From: Dendrocalamus latiflorus
Taxonomy: Eukaryota > Streptophyta > Magnoliopsida > Poales > Poaceae
Length of the DNA: 64,000 bases
Reading direction: 5' to 3'
Assembly (NCBI GenBank): GCA_017311315.1
Contig: CM029664.1
Location: 24,778,192 to 24,842,191 of the forward strand
How positions within the stretch are numbered: the stretch's first letter is position 1; each line of letters opens with the position of its first letter. The translations under genes and the position numbers were made by a program. Positions 47,264 through 58,739 of the stretch are shown here, one piece after another. Under the pieces are notes generated by a model. The model was not told the origin of the DNA. It made no database searches and saw only the letters and a list, made by a program, of their open reading frames with translations.

Positions 47264-49741
47264 CTAAGGGCGTCGCTGGGCTTCGCGACGCGGGCATCTG
47301 GTGCCTGGCTCGATGCGCCGAGCCATATCCTGGTCACCTCGGACGGTAATGATGGTCCTGGGGCCCGGGATCTTCATGCACAGATAGCCATGATGTGGTA
47401 CCGCGCCGAAGGAGTTGAGGATTGGGCGTCCCAGTATGGCATTGTAGGGATACGGGAGGTCGACCACGTCGAAGGTGGCATCTTCGGTCCGCACATTGTC
47501 ATCTCAGCCGAAGGAGACTTGAAGGCTGATCTGGCCCAGCGCCCGCAGGGGCTATCCCCCGAAGCCCTGCAGTGGGATTCCTGAGGGCCCCAGGCGGCTT
47601 CGAGGGATCCCCATCTGGTCGAAGGCCGCCGCAAACAATACGTTCGCGGAACTACCCCCGTCCACCAAGGCGCGCCCCACGTCGCATCCCGCGATGGTGA
47701 CCCGGATGACCAGGGGTTCCTGATGAGGGAAGTCCACACCTTGGGCGTCATCAGGTGTGAATGTAACCTCGTGCCGCGCCCATTCCGGCGGTGCTTGCGC
47801 TGGGTATGCCGCCACGTGATGTAGTCTTCGCGCGTAGGCCTTCTGCTGCCGCGCCGAGGCGAATTCCAGCGCAGAGCCGCCGGATATGACATTAATGACC
47901 CTGCGGTAGGTTGCGTCCGGGGCCTGCAACGACAGGAGGCCCTCCCGAGGCTGCTGTACGTGAGCTTGGATCCGCAAGGTGCCTTCCTGGGGTTGCATTC
48001 CCTGCGCTTGTACCTGCATCCCCTGCGCCTGTACCTGCATGGGGGCCTCGTATGGGAATTGGACGTGGGCCACCGCAGGCGGGCGCGCCTCCGGGTTCCT
48101 GTCCCTAGCGACGCTGTCGCGGAGCGCCGCGATGGAGGTGCAGTTACGGGTATCGTGATTGCTGCGGCCGTGGACTAAGCACCACAGTCCCTGATGCTGG
48201 TCATCGTAGTCTCCACGACCCTTATCGTCGCGGCCCCTGCCACGGCCGCGGCCCCGGCCACGGCGCCCCCGGCCGCCTCGGCCCGCTGGAGCACCCTCGT
48301 CGGACCTGCCTTCGATGTCGAGGACGTACCGGTTTCGCCTCGACCTTTGCTGGCCGCGCTTGGGCTGATCCGACGACTCCCTATGCGAGTTGTCCCCGCG
48401 GTCGAGCGCGTCCCTGGACGACTCCTGCTTACGCTTTCCCTTCGAAGAGCCGCGCTTCGACGGATCTTCGGTTTTTGCCGAGGTTCCGGCCTGGTTAGTG
48501 TCGGAGTCGTCACCTTGCCTTCGCTGCGCGTCTTCCTCCGCCCTGGCATACTCTTCCATCTTGTCGAAGAGCTTCGCCACCGTCTTGATCGGCTTCCGCG
48601 CATTGTACTCAGCCATCGGGCCCGGACGAAGGCCCTGTATGGCTGCATTGACGATGGTGGTCTCGTTGACGTCCTTCACTTGACATCGAATCTTGGCGAA
48701 GCGTTTGAAGTAGTCCCGGAGCTTCTCCGAGGGTTTTTGCTTCACGGCGAAGAGTTGGTCCGCCTCGACCCGGTCGACGTAGTTTCCTTGGAAGTTGTTG
48801 TGGAGGCGGACGCGGAGCTGCTCCCACGCGTAGATGGAGCCCGGCTCTATGGTAAAAAACCAAGAGAGCGCCACTCCTTGTAGCGCGAGGGGGAGTCCCT
48901 TTGCCTTCATGGTGTCGTCTCCGCCCGCGGCCTCGATCGCGGTTTCGTATATGCGCACGAACTCACGGGGGTCCGTGTCGCCTTTATACGAGTCGATGGC
49001 GCTAGGGAACTTGAAGTCTTCGGGCCATGCCGCCTGCTGCAGCCCCGCCGAGAGCGGGGACTCCGGATCCACGCGTTGCAGCGGCGCGCGGCTGGACGTG
49101 GGGGCTTCGCGACTGTCCGCCCTCTCCGGCGCGGGCTCGGATGCGACTGCTGGCGCGGTCGGCTGACTCCGAGCCTCTTGTATATCTCTGACGGCTCCGC
49201 GAAGGTCCCCCAGCTCCCGCTGGAACGCGTTGAGAGCCGCCAGCAGGGCACTTTCCATCGCCGGTGCAGGCGGGGTCGCCGGTACTCCCGGCAGGCGGAT
49301 CGGCGCGGGGACGACCGCGTCACGGGGTCCCGAGCTGCCGGTCGCTCCGTCGTGGCTACTTCGGACCACCCAGTCCGCGCCACCTGCGAGGGTTGCCATG
49401 GGGGCGGCGCGGTCGGCTGCCGTTGCGTCGGCGGGGTCGGTTGTCGCCGCACCCGCGTCGACGTCTTCGACCACGGGGTCGGCCGCGGGGCCCGTCCCCG
49501 CGACGCCGGTAGCGGGGCGGGTCGTCGCGGTGCCGGTGCCGGGGGCGATCGTCGCGGTGCCGGTGACGGGGTTGGTCGTCACCGCGCGAACGCCGTGTCT
49601 TCGGCCACCACGCCTGCGTCGATGCCCGCGTCCGCCGCTGCCGATGCCGAAGCCCTGGTGCTCATACGGTGCTCCGGGCCGACCACCTTCTTTCCCTTCG
49701 CCGCCGTTGAAGAAGCTTTTTTCCGTGCCATCTTTTTCCAT
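47264..49741 (-). pseudogene. Tat-type gag and protease, pol deleted
   Basis: The ORF from 49741 (MEKDGTEK) is open for 729 codons to a TAG at 47552-47554. It has a disordered Gly/Ala/Thr-rich N-terminus, a retrotransposon gag domain at about residues 245-405 (VRIYETAIEAAGG, WEQLRVRLHNNFQGNY), an RGRGRGRGRGR basic block, a CLVHGRSNHDTRNC zinc-knuckle-like motif and the retropepsin active site LVDGGSSANVLF at about 700. The protease frame continues past the TAG and past a TGA (47504-47506) with the flap-like NAILGRP block, then ends at 47264. No RT, RNase H or integrase follows. An active gag forms the particle; this segment could supply gag but not pol. Confidence 0.85.
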
Positions 49742-49829
49742 CGGTCTTCAGGCTTGTCTTCGTCCTCCCCACTACCATCTCACCTGCCGCCGGACGCGGA
49801 GGACAGGTGTACGCATCTCGTTTATGCTC
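49742..49829 (-). other. Junction between A-array end and second gag start
   Basis: The sequence entering from the A array (CACTCCACGGAGCATAAACG on the minus strand, then GGCGGCAGGTGAGATGG) matches the array end in the left element up to GGCGGCAGGT (about 1555). Instead of the antisense gene's 3' end it then leads within ~90 bp into a gag start codon. This is the probable fusion point of two elements. Confidence 0.5.
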
Positions 49830-51600
49830 CGTGGAGTGGCGCGTGCGGAGGCAAATCTCGACGTTACGATTTCCTTTATAGTCCGGAGACTCGCGCGTAC
49901 GGAGGCGGACCTCGACGCTACGTCTTATTTAGAGTCCGTGGACTAGTGCGTGCGGAAGCGGACTTCGACGCTACGTCTTTTTTATAGTCCAGAGACTCGC
50001 GCGTGCGGAGCTAGGCTCGACGCTACGTCTTATTTAGAGTCTGTGGACTATTGTGTGCGGAGCTGGGCTCAACGCTACGTCTTCTTTATAGTTCGGAGAC
50101 TCGCGCGTGCGGAGCTAGGCTCGTCGCTACGTCTTATTTAGAGTCCGTGGACTATTGCGTGCGGAGCTAGGCTCGACGCTACGTCTTCTTTATAGTCCGG
50201 AGACTCGCGCGTGCGGAGCTAGGCTCGACGCTACGTCTTATTTAGAGTCCGTGGACTATTGCGTGCGGAGCCAGGCTCGGCGCTACGTCTTCTTTATAGT
50301 CCGGAGACTCGCGCGTGCGGAACTAGGCTCGACGCTACGTCTTATTTAGAGTCCGTGGACTATTGCGTGCGGAGCTAGGCTCGACGCTACGTCTTCTTTA
50401 TACTCCGTAGAGTGCGCGCGAAGGCGTCCCCCCGCTGCGTCTTATTTATACTCCGTAGAGTGCGTGCGGAGCTAGGCTCGACGCTATGTCTTATTTAGAG
50501 TCCGTGGACTATTGCGTGCGGAGCTAGGCTCGACGCTACGTATTCTTTATAGTCCGGAGACTCGCGCGTGCGGAGCTAGGCTCGACGCTACGTCTTATTT
50601 AGAGTCCGTGGACTATTGCGTGCGGAGCTAGGCTCGACGCTACGCCTTCTTTATAGTGTTGAGACTTGCGCGTGCGGAGCTAGGCTCGACGCTACGTCTT
50701 ATTTAGAGTCCGTGGACTATTGCGTGCGGAGCTAGGCTCGACGCTACGTCTTCTTTATAGTCCGGAGACTCGCGCGTGCGGAGCTAGGCTCGACGCTACG
50801 TATTATTTAGAGTCCGTGGACTATTGCGTGCGGAGCTAGGCTCGACGCTACGTCTTCTTTATTGTCCGGAGACTCGCGCGTGCGGAGCTAGGCTCGACGC
50901 TACGTCTTATTTAGAGTCCGTGGACTATTGCGTGCGGACCTAGGCTCGACGCTACGCCTTCTTTATAGTCCGGAGACTCGCGCGTGCGGAGCTAGGCTCA
51001 ACGCTACGTCTTATTTAGAGTCCGTGGACTATTGCGTGCGGAGCTAGGCTCGACGCTACGCCTTCTTTATAGTCCGGAGACTCGCGCGTGCGGAGCTAGG
51101 CTCGACGCTACGTCTTATTTAGAGTCCGTGGACTATTGCGTGCGGAGCTAGGCTCGACGCTATGTCTTCTTTATAGTCCGGAGACTCGCGCGTGCGGAGC
51201 TAGGCTCGACGCTACGTCTTATTTAGAGTCCGTGGACTATTCCGTGCGGAGCTATGCTCGACGCTACGTCTTCTTTATAGTCCGGAGACTCGCGCGTGCG
51301 GAGCTAGGCTCGACGCTACGTCTTATTTAGAGTCCGTGGACTATTGCGTGCGGAGCTAGGCTCGACGCTACGCCTTCTTTATAGTTCGGAAACTCGCGCA
51401 TGCGGAGCTAGGCTCGACGCTACGTCTTCTTTATAGTCCGGAGACTCGCGCGTGCGGAGCTAGGCTCAACGCTACGTCTTATTTAGAGTCCGTGGACTAT
51501 TGCGTGCGGAGCTAGGCTCGACGCTACGCCTTCTTTATAGTCCGGAGACTCGTGCGTGCGGAGCTAGGCTCGACGCTACATCTTATTTAGAGTCCGTGGA
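49830..51600 (-). repeat. A-type tandem repeats, outer right array (about 34 units)
   Basis: This is the longest A array in the window, with the same two alternating ~52-bp units and one diverged pair near 50400-50460 (CTCCGTAGAGTGCG, as in the left array near 1040). It follows the pol stop and its polyadenylation signal. Confidence 0.92.
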
Positions 51601-51647
51601 CTTTGTTCTGCTTAGCGCGGACAGGGGATGCTCTTGGAACAACAACC

Positions 51648-51653
51648 TTTATT
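51648..51653 (-). terminator. Polyadenylation signal after Tat pol
   Basis: AATAAA on the minus strand (TTCAATAAAGG) lies about 70 bp after the pol stop and before the A array. Sense transcripts could therefore end before the repeats and the antisense gene. Confidence 0.5.
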
Positions 51654-51722
51654 GAACTCCCGTTTGCGCGGGCGAGCATCGCCTGACAACGGGCCGGTGG
51701 CTCTACGCCTACTGTGCTGCTT

Positions 51723-52845
51723 CTAGGCGTAGTACCGCCGCAACCTGTCCGCGTTCCATGTGTGCCGGAAGGCTTGTCCTTCAAGCGTGGCGAGGCGGTA
51801 CGCCCCCTTTGGCAATGCCTCCGTTACGATGTACGGCCCTTCCCACTTGGATTCCAGCTTGCCAACGGTTTCCGCCTGAAGCGCCACTCTGAGGACGAGA
51901 TCCCCAGGCTTGAACCCCCGCGGGCATATAGAACGGTCCCGAGTACGCATTGTCTGCCGCGTGTACTTCTCGACGTGGTGGGCTGCGTCTGCCCGTATCC
52001 CGTCGAGGAGGTCCAAGGACACACGGCGCTCCTCTTCGGGTGCTTGGACGAGGACCCTTCGCGAGCCGGCCTTAATTTCCTCGGGCGTCACTGCTTCGTC
52101 GCCGAAGAGGAGCTTGAACGGCGTAAATCCCGTTGGGCGCGTTACCGTTGTGCGAAGCGACCATAGAACGCTGTGAAGCTCCCGAGGTACCCCGAAGCGA
52201 CATATGATGTTTTGCCATAGGAAGCGCTGTATAGCCGCAGAAGTTACTTTGGCCAGAGCGATCGCTTCCGGCCACCTAGAGAAATACTCCAGCGCGACTA
52301 CCACGAACCGGAGGTCCCCCGGAGCTCGGGCAAGTGGTCCTACTATATCGAGACCCCAGCGTGCCAGTGGCCACACCGGGGGGATTGGGTTGAGGCTTGT
52401 CGGGGGCCTGCGGATGATGCGCGCCATCCATTGGCACCCTTGGCATCGACGGATGAGGTCCTGGGCGTCGGTGACGGCAGTCGGCCAGTAGAAGCCTTGT
52501 CTGAACGCCTTGCCGACTAATGACCTCGGCGCCAGGTGGGATCCGCATAAGCCCGCGTGGATTTCCGCCAAGAGGTCCTTTCCTTCCTCGGTCGAGAGGC
52601 AGCGCAGGAGCGGCGCGTAAACCCCCGTCTTGTAGAGTGTCCCTTCAAACACCTGGAAGGACCGTGCGCGGTGCTGCAATCGTCGCAGCTCGGTAGGATC
52701 CTCCGGCTCGGCGAGGCCTTGTAAGAATTTGAAAATGGGCTCCCGCCAATCTCCTGGCCGATCAATGCGGTGGACAAGTGTCGCGTCCCGGTTGTCCTGC
52801 GCGATGGCCGCCTTTGCTAACACCTCGTAGAATGCACCCTCAGGG
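51723..52845 (-). pseudogene. Tat-type integrase with deleted catalytic core (open segment)
   Basis: After the frameshift in the C run, the frame stays open to TAG at 51723. The N-terminal zinc finger and the first catalytic Asp (RWGLDIVGPL) are present. FGVPRE is then followed directly by LHSVLWSLR, so the segment with the second Asp and the Glu is absent. The left element carries the Glu part (3-115). The ends of both sides read GAGCTTCACAG, so deletion through a short direct match is plausible. Confidence 0.85.
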
Positions 52846-53484
52846 GGGCAGTTGCTGGCTGGCCGCCTTGGCGAGGGCGTCTGCTTGCTCATTCTCCGCC
52901 CGGAGGATGGCCTTGACGGTGACACCCAAAAAGTGCCTTTCCCTCGCCCGTACCGCCGCGAGGTACTTGGCCAACTCAGGGTCCTTGGCTTGATATGACT
53001 TGTCCACATGGCCGGCCACCAAGCGCGAGTCGGTGCGGACCAACACCCGTCTCGTGCCGACTGCCTTGAGCTTCGCCAGGCCAAAGAGCAGCGCCTCGTA
53101 TTCGGCCGTGTTGTTGGTGGCGGGGCAGGCAAGGCGCGCCGAGTACAGCAAACGCTGTCCCTCGGGCGTGACGATCACCGTCCCTCCATCGATTATAAGC
53201 GTCCAGACGGGGTCATCGTGCGTCTGGCCGGGTTGGGCCGGCGGGGTCCATTCGGCGAGGAAATCCGCTAGGACTTGGGATTTAATTGCCGTTCGCGAAG
53301 CATACGTCAAGGAGAAGGGAGCGAGCTCGGCGGCCCATTTACCGATACGCCCTGTGGACTCCTTGTTGTGTAGCATCTCTGCCAGGGGGAATGAGGAAGG
53401 CACTGTGATCGGGTGAGCCAGAAAATAATGCCGAAGCTTCCTGGAGGCCATGACCAGTGCGTAGGCGAGCTTCTCAAGCTCCGT

Positions 53485-55254
53485 CTATCTTGTCTTGGCG
53501 CCTTGAAGGGCTTCGGAGACAAAGTAGACAGGCCGCTGCATGGCGCCTTCCTCTAAGACGAGGACGGCACTGACCGCGGTAGCTGACGCGGCCAGATAGA
53601 GCAGGAGGGGAGCCTCTGGTGCTGGGGCGACCAGAGTGGGGAGGCTTGCCAGGTGCTGCTTGAGCTCGTTGAAGGCCTTCGCGCAATCTCCGTCCCAATG
53701 AAACCTATCGCACCCGCGGAGTGTCTTGAAAAATGGCAGGCCCCGCTCCGCCGCCCTGGATAGGAAGCGGCTTAATGCTGCCATGCGGCCCGCCAGCCTC
53801 TGGACCTCCCTCGTTGTCTTGGGCGGCTCCATACCCAGGATAGCGTCTACTTTGTCGGGGTTCGCCTGGATGCCCCGCCCGGACACGAAGAAACCGAGGA
53901 GTTTGCCCGCCTGTACCCCGAAGACACATTTGTCAGGGTTGAGCTTGATGCCCGCCTTCCGGAGGTTGTCGAAGGTCTCCTGGAGGTTCCGGCCGTGTAG
54001 AGCAAGTTGCCGAGTTTTGACCACCACGTCATCGACATAGGCTTCGACGTTCCTCCCGAGCTGGGCGGCCAGGGCAATGGTGACGAGGCGGGTGAAGGTA
54101 GCGCCTGCGTTCTTCAAGCCAAAGGGCATTCTGATGAAGCAGAACGTCCCAAGTGGTGTGATGAAACTGGTCTTCTCCTCGTCGTCTTCGGCCATGTATA
54201 CCTGGTGGTAGCCGGAATAGGCGTCCAGGAAACTCATGAGTTCGCACCCAGCAGTGGCGTCAACCAGCTGATCGATGCGCGGCAAGGGGTAGTTGTCCTT
54301 CGGGCACGCCTTGTTGAGTGCAGTGAAGTCGATGCACATGCGCCAGGCCCCGCTGGCCTTTTTGACTAGCACCGGGTTAGCGAGCCATTCTGGATGGTGG
54401 ACCTCGCGGATGACCCCGGCGCGAAGAAGCTTCGCCACCTCCGCTTTGGCCGCCTGCTGCCGCTCCATCGACATACGCCGGACCCTTTGCTTGACCGGCT
54501 TGGCATCGGGGCGGACCGCCAAACGATGCTGGATTACCGCGCGATCCACGCCCTTGATGTCCTCCGGGGACCATACGAAGATGTCCACGTTGTTCTGAAG
54601 CACTCGGAGCAGCTCCCGTTCGACCCCCGGTGGGAGCCCCTCGCCAATGGAGACAAACTGCCCCTCCACCTGGAGCGGCACCTTCTTGACGCCGCCTTCG
54701 GGCCGAGGCTTGGGCGTCCACCCGGGGGCGGAGGGCCCAGCACCGGGCGCGCCGGAGAGGGCATGCACCGGGCGATGCGAGACGCGGCTGCCGCCTTCGG
54801 CACGTCTTGCCAGGTCCTGGTCGCCGAAGATGGTGATGACACCCTCCGGGCCCGGGAGCTTTACACACAAGAAGGCGTGGTGCGGGATTGCCTCGAAAGA
54901 GTTGATGGCGGGTCGCCCCAGTATGGCGTTGTAGGGGTGCGGGATACCTACGACATCAAAGGTGACATGCTCGGTCCGGATGTTACCTTTGCTGCCCTCC
55001 TGACGGAAGGTGACAGGAAGGGAAACGTGCCCCAGGGCCTGCAGCGGTTGACCCTTGAAGCCGTGAAGTGGAGCTCCTGGCTGCGGTCGAGGGCGTCTGC
55101 GAATAAGATGTTCGCGGAGCTTCCCCCGTCGACAAGGACGCGCTTGACTTCGCAGCATGCTATTTGGGCCTGGATGACTAGAGGGTCTTGGTGAGGGTAC
55201 TCCACGCCCCTGGCGTCGTTCAAGTCGAAGGTGATGTTGCGGGGCGGCATCCAC
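53485..55254 (-). pseudogene. Tat-type protease C-terminus, RT and RNase H start (open segment)
   Basis: 589 codons are open. The protease C-terminal part (NAILGRPAINSFEAIPHHA) follows the frameshift. The RT palm is complete with LDAYSGYHQV, FGLKNAGATFTRL and YVDD, then the connection and RNase H start up to EALQGAKTR and TAG. Residues before about 60 in this frame are out of register with the protease. Confidence 0.85.
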
Positions 55255-55835
55255 AGCTGCGGCTGCTCCCCGGGGGCTTTTGAGGAAGAGCCTCCGGTGA
55301 TGACGTTGACGGTGTGATGCTGCGCGCCCTCCGTTGCGGTGGCCCGTATGGGGCTATCCCTTGGGTGCCCCACATGGGCTTTGGCGGGGGGCCGAGGAGG
55401 CGGAGTCCGAGATCCGGCCGTCACCCTCCGCAGCTCCATCACCGCGATGCATGCCCTTGTGTAATGATCGCCGTAGCCGTGTACCTCGCACCACTTGCCA
55501 TAGCGCAGAAGCTCCTGCTCTGCGCGGGGTTGGCTGCCGTAGTCAAACCCGTCCTCCGATCCCCGGACTCCCCTCCGTGAGGCGGGGTCGGGTCCTTGGC
55601 GGGTGCGCTCGGTGGCGAGGACGTGGTGGGCCGCCTGCGACCGGCGCTGGCGGCGCCGAGGTTTGGGCCTACACCGTGACGAGCCTTCCTGTACTTCGTC
55701 CTCACTGCCTCGGGGAGGGCCTCCTCAGGGCTTTCGGCTACGGCCCGGCTTCGAGGAGGGGCCACCCGCCCCGACCTCGCGTGGGAGCCACTTCTCATGG
55801 GCGGGGCCGAGGGCGGTGATGTTGCGTCTTCGCGC

Positions 55836-57248
55836 TGTTGGTGATATGCCCTAGAGGCAACATGGAGATGTTGAATATATCACATACTATGTTTATGATA
55901 CATTGCTTTGTTCCTTGAAATAGACATTATCATTATTGATCAATGAGTATGTGACTTATTCATGAGACTCTTAATGCCAAAATGTTGCTATTTCTAAATG
56001 ATCCCTGATCATATATCATATGAGGAACATATATGATTCAAAGATCAGCATATGTATTGATTGATGATCATGTCTCATGGATCATGGTATGGAGATACCA
56101 AATCAATAATATGGACATGTGTTAGTGAACATATGTTGGATAGACCCGCCATGAGACACTGCAGAGATTCCATGTGTCATTAGTTGGTCTCAAGTAGTGT
56201 TTATGTAGAATCGTTAGACTTGAGATCATCATGGTTCCCAACATGCGTAGTAGCCTATTTTGGGACTACTAACCACTACTCCGTAACTGGGTAGTCATAA
56301 AAGTAGTCTTCGGGTTTGCTATGAAACATGTAGTGGGATGTGAATGATCAAGATAGAATTTGCCCCTCCTTATGGGAGAGATATCTCTGGGCCCCTCGAT
56401 GTAATGGATTATGAAAGTGCATGGCCATGCCAATGTGATTGAGGAGTCAATCACAAGTTTATAATCCATCACGGAATCGAGAGAGTGATTGAGCCATTAA
56501 GAGGATGACACAGGTCTCGCCTTGAGCTTAATCTATATCGTGAGGCAAAAGGATTCGTACATGAGAACATTACAGGTTCAGCCGATATGATCTTTACGTA
56601 TACTTTGGGGTTAATATGTCTTGCTAGAGGCCGCTATTAACAGGGTGACCGGAAAGGTGTTTCCGGGTCGCGACCAAGTATACGTGAACCTACAGGGTCG
56701 CACACTTAACGGGTTGGAACACTAATTCGAATGTGATTCGGATGTGGGCTCAATTCGGATAGAGATCCGGATAGACTCCTATTGGGCCTCGGTCCACGAG
56801 GCCCAAGTGAGGAGGTCTATATATTTGGAGGCGGGGGGGCTGAGGGATGCATGCATATGTTCCTCCCGAACAAAACCCTAGCCGCCACCTCCCGAGCCAA
56901 ACCCTAGCCGCTCGCGAGTGCTGGTACACTCGCGATCGGAGTTCCAGCCCCGGACGTGTGGATACCGGTGGAGGCGCTGCTCGTTGCGGCGTTGATCGGC
57001 ATCAACAAACTACAGATTGGATCTGCTCGTGGTGTGGTTGATCGCGTGGAGGAGACGATCTGTTCGGGACGATCGGCTACTTCCACTACTACCTCGACGC
57101 GCGTGGTTGGATCGGCTTCTCCAACTCTTCTTCCGCTGCGCTGCGCGTCTAGTGGTAACGATCTATGATCCCTTCTTAGCATGATGTCCTGGTGTGCGCG
57201 GTAGAAATTTTTTATTTTCTGCTATCGTAGCCTACGCGCGTTCCTTCA
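55836..57248 (+). repeat. 5' LTR of copia element (1413 bp)
   Basis: It starts TGTTGGTGATATGCC and ends GCGTTCCTTCA. A TATA box lies in GTCTATATATTTGG (near 56818). The primer site starts two bases downstream. Short ORFs in the LTR are not called. Confidence 0.93.
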
Positions 57249-57249
57249 G

Positions 57250-57263
57250 TGGTATCAGAGCCA
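57250..57263 (+). other. Primer binding site of copia element
   Basis: TGGTATCAGAGCCA immediately after the LTR matches the initiator tRNA-Met 3' end. Confidence 0.9.
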
Positions 57264-58739
57264 TCTTGCTTAGTTTGCGATCTGGATCAGCGCATATGAT
57301 GATATGCGGTTGTAGTAGATTGGATCTATTACAGTCTAGATCAGTCGGTTCATGTGATGAATCGATGGTAGCACGGGTTGATGAGATCAATCGGTGAATA
57401 GGGGTTGGATGAGGCGCAGATTGTATCACTACTAGTGCCCTAGAGATTGTCTCGGATCGGCATAAGGTGGTTATGTCGAATACTAGTAGGATACGAATCT
57501 GATAGCCTCGGGCCAGTGGGAATACTAGTGCCCTAGAGATTGTCTCGGATCGGCATAAGGTGGTTATGCCGAATACTAGTAGGTTACGGATCTGATGGCC
57601 TCGGCCCAGTGGAAAAACTAGCATCCTAGAGAATGTCTCGGATCGGCATAAGGTGGTTGTGCCGAATAGTTTTTCCATTGCGATTTCATAGATTGGATCT
57701 GTAAATTTCGTAGGGTGTTCAGGGCGCTGCCCTGAAACCCGCGGGGGGCGGCCCCCCCCTCGACCCCCCGCCCGCTGACCGGCCAGCGGGACCGCCGTGC
57801 GTACCCGCCTTGTATAGCGTCTTGGGTTCACATCGTTAGGTAGAATACGATTCTACGTCTAACTTGTTTTTGCAGAGAATGACGTGAATAGTATGGCCCT
57901 ATATCTTATTGGAATGTATGAGATGTATGTGATGCATGTAACATTCGTTCATGGCCTGCGTGTCATGATTATTTCAGCTATTGTTAGCTGTCTATATTGT
58001 ATTTAACGACCTGCGTGTCGACCTTAATGCTTGAATCTATCTTTGTAATCTTCAATTTCTAGCTATTATAGGTAGTAGCCTAGTTTTGAGGTTACAAGCT
58101 TTCAAGCATGGTGGCCTAAAGGAGTGATGTGGAGGATGGAGATCGTCTACACCTACATGGAGATGGAGATCACCATTTGTTTGGGCCATACTACTTCACA
58201 GTTAAATGTGTTTATCTGTGATATTATCTATCTTATTCTTATGCAATGTTTTTGTCATATGTTGCTTTGGTAGGATAGAATCCCTCATAAAATTAGGTGT
58301 TCATGCCCTTCCATATGTTGCACCAAAAGATAATGATCACCGCATGGTAGGTCTACCAAAGTAGAGTGCCGTCGGTTATCATCATTATTTGGGGTAGATG
58401 TCGGACATCTACATGCGGAAGCATTTGGTTTACTTAACAAGGTTATCAAAACAGTTTTGGACCTTGGGGCATAGATTGGGGCCGGGGCATGTTGATGTCA
58501 CCCAACAAGCAAGAGTCACATAGGGATGTGATTAGCAAGGTGTTGCTTACCCATGTCACTAGTTTTCTAGCCGTGATGCCAAAGCTCACTAGGAATTAGT
58601 GAAATGAGGTTCTTGACCCACTATGTAACTTAGAGGGAGTTTTGTTGCAAAACACATAGTGGGAGTCTTTTGTTAAATTGTTTAATAAAAGATGAACATA
58701 AACATAGTGCTAAACTTTGCATATTCTTTGTTGTAGATC
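57264..58739 (+). other. Leader of copia element
   Basis: About 1.5 kb has no convincing ORF. It includes a 93-bp tandem repeat (57430-57680) and a GC-rich block (57720-57800). TTTGTTGTAG lies just before the start codon and looks like a splice acceptor, so the leader may be spliced; this is only a possibility. Confidence 0.55.
57430..57680 (+). repeat. Tandem repeat in copia leader (~93 bp, 2.7 copies)
   Basis: Three copies of CTAGAGATTGTCTCGGATCG and GCATAAGGTGGTTATG begin near 57430, 57522 and 57618. The third is truncated and slightly changed (CTAGAGAATGTC). Confidence 0.85.

Larger units (their letters stand above)
40723..55835 (-). mobile_element. Composite Tat-type Ty3/gypsy region (right copy)
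   Basis: Read on the minus strand from 55835: gag C-terminus, protease, RT, RNase H, second RNase H and integrase (to 51723), A repeats, then a second gag and protease (49741-47264) without RT or integrase, A-like and A repeats, an antisense gene (plus strand, 42217-45204), B repeats and the LTR end at 40723. A normal element would not have gag after pol. The order suggests two related elements joined through A repeats, the second with pol deleted. The 5' end is cut off by the copia insertion at 55836. Confidence 0.8.
51723..55835 (-). pseudogene. Tat-type gag C-terminus, protease, RT, two RNase H and integrase, disabled
   Basis: From the copia junction: gag C-terminus with CEVHGYGDHYTRAC (near 55470), protease (LVDGGSSANILF near 55130), RT with ALNKACPKDNYPLPRID and AYVDDVVV (near 54030), a first RNase H, a second RNase H (LIIDGG, ATNNTAEYEAL, VRTDSRLVAGH, NEQADALAKAAS; 53250-52850) and the integrase zinc finger (HAGLCGSH, CQGCQ) plus C-terminus. 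A second, plant-type RNase H marks the Tat clade. Lesions: a frameshift near 55085 in the protease, an in-frame TAG at 53485-53487 in the first RNase H, a frameshift in a six-base C run near 52847, and an in-frame deletion in the integrase core near 52184 that removes the second Asp and the Glu. Confidence 0.88.

Noticed and set aside
48194..49987. Long plus-strand ORFs opposite gag
   Set aside because: Complement of the gag coding region in GC-rich DNA.
57232..57831. 199-codon minus-strand ORF in the copia leader
   Set aside because: It spans the 93-bp repeats and the LTR end, has repeated peptide blocks for that reason and no known domain.
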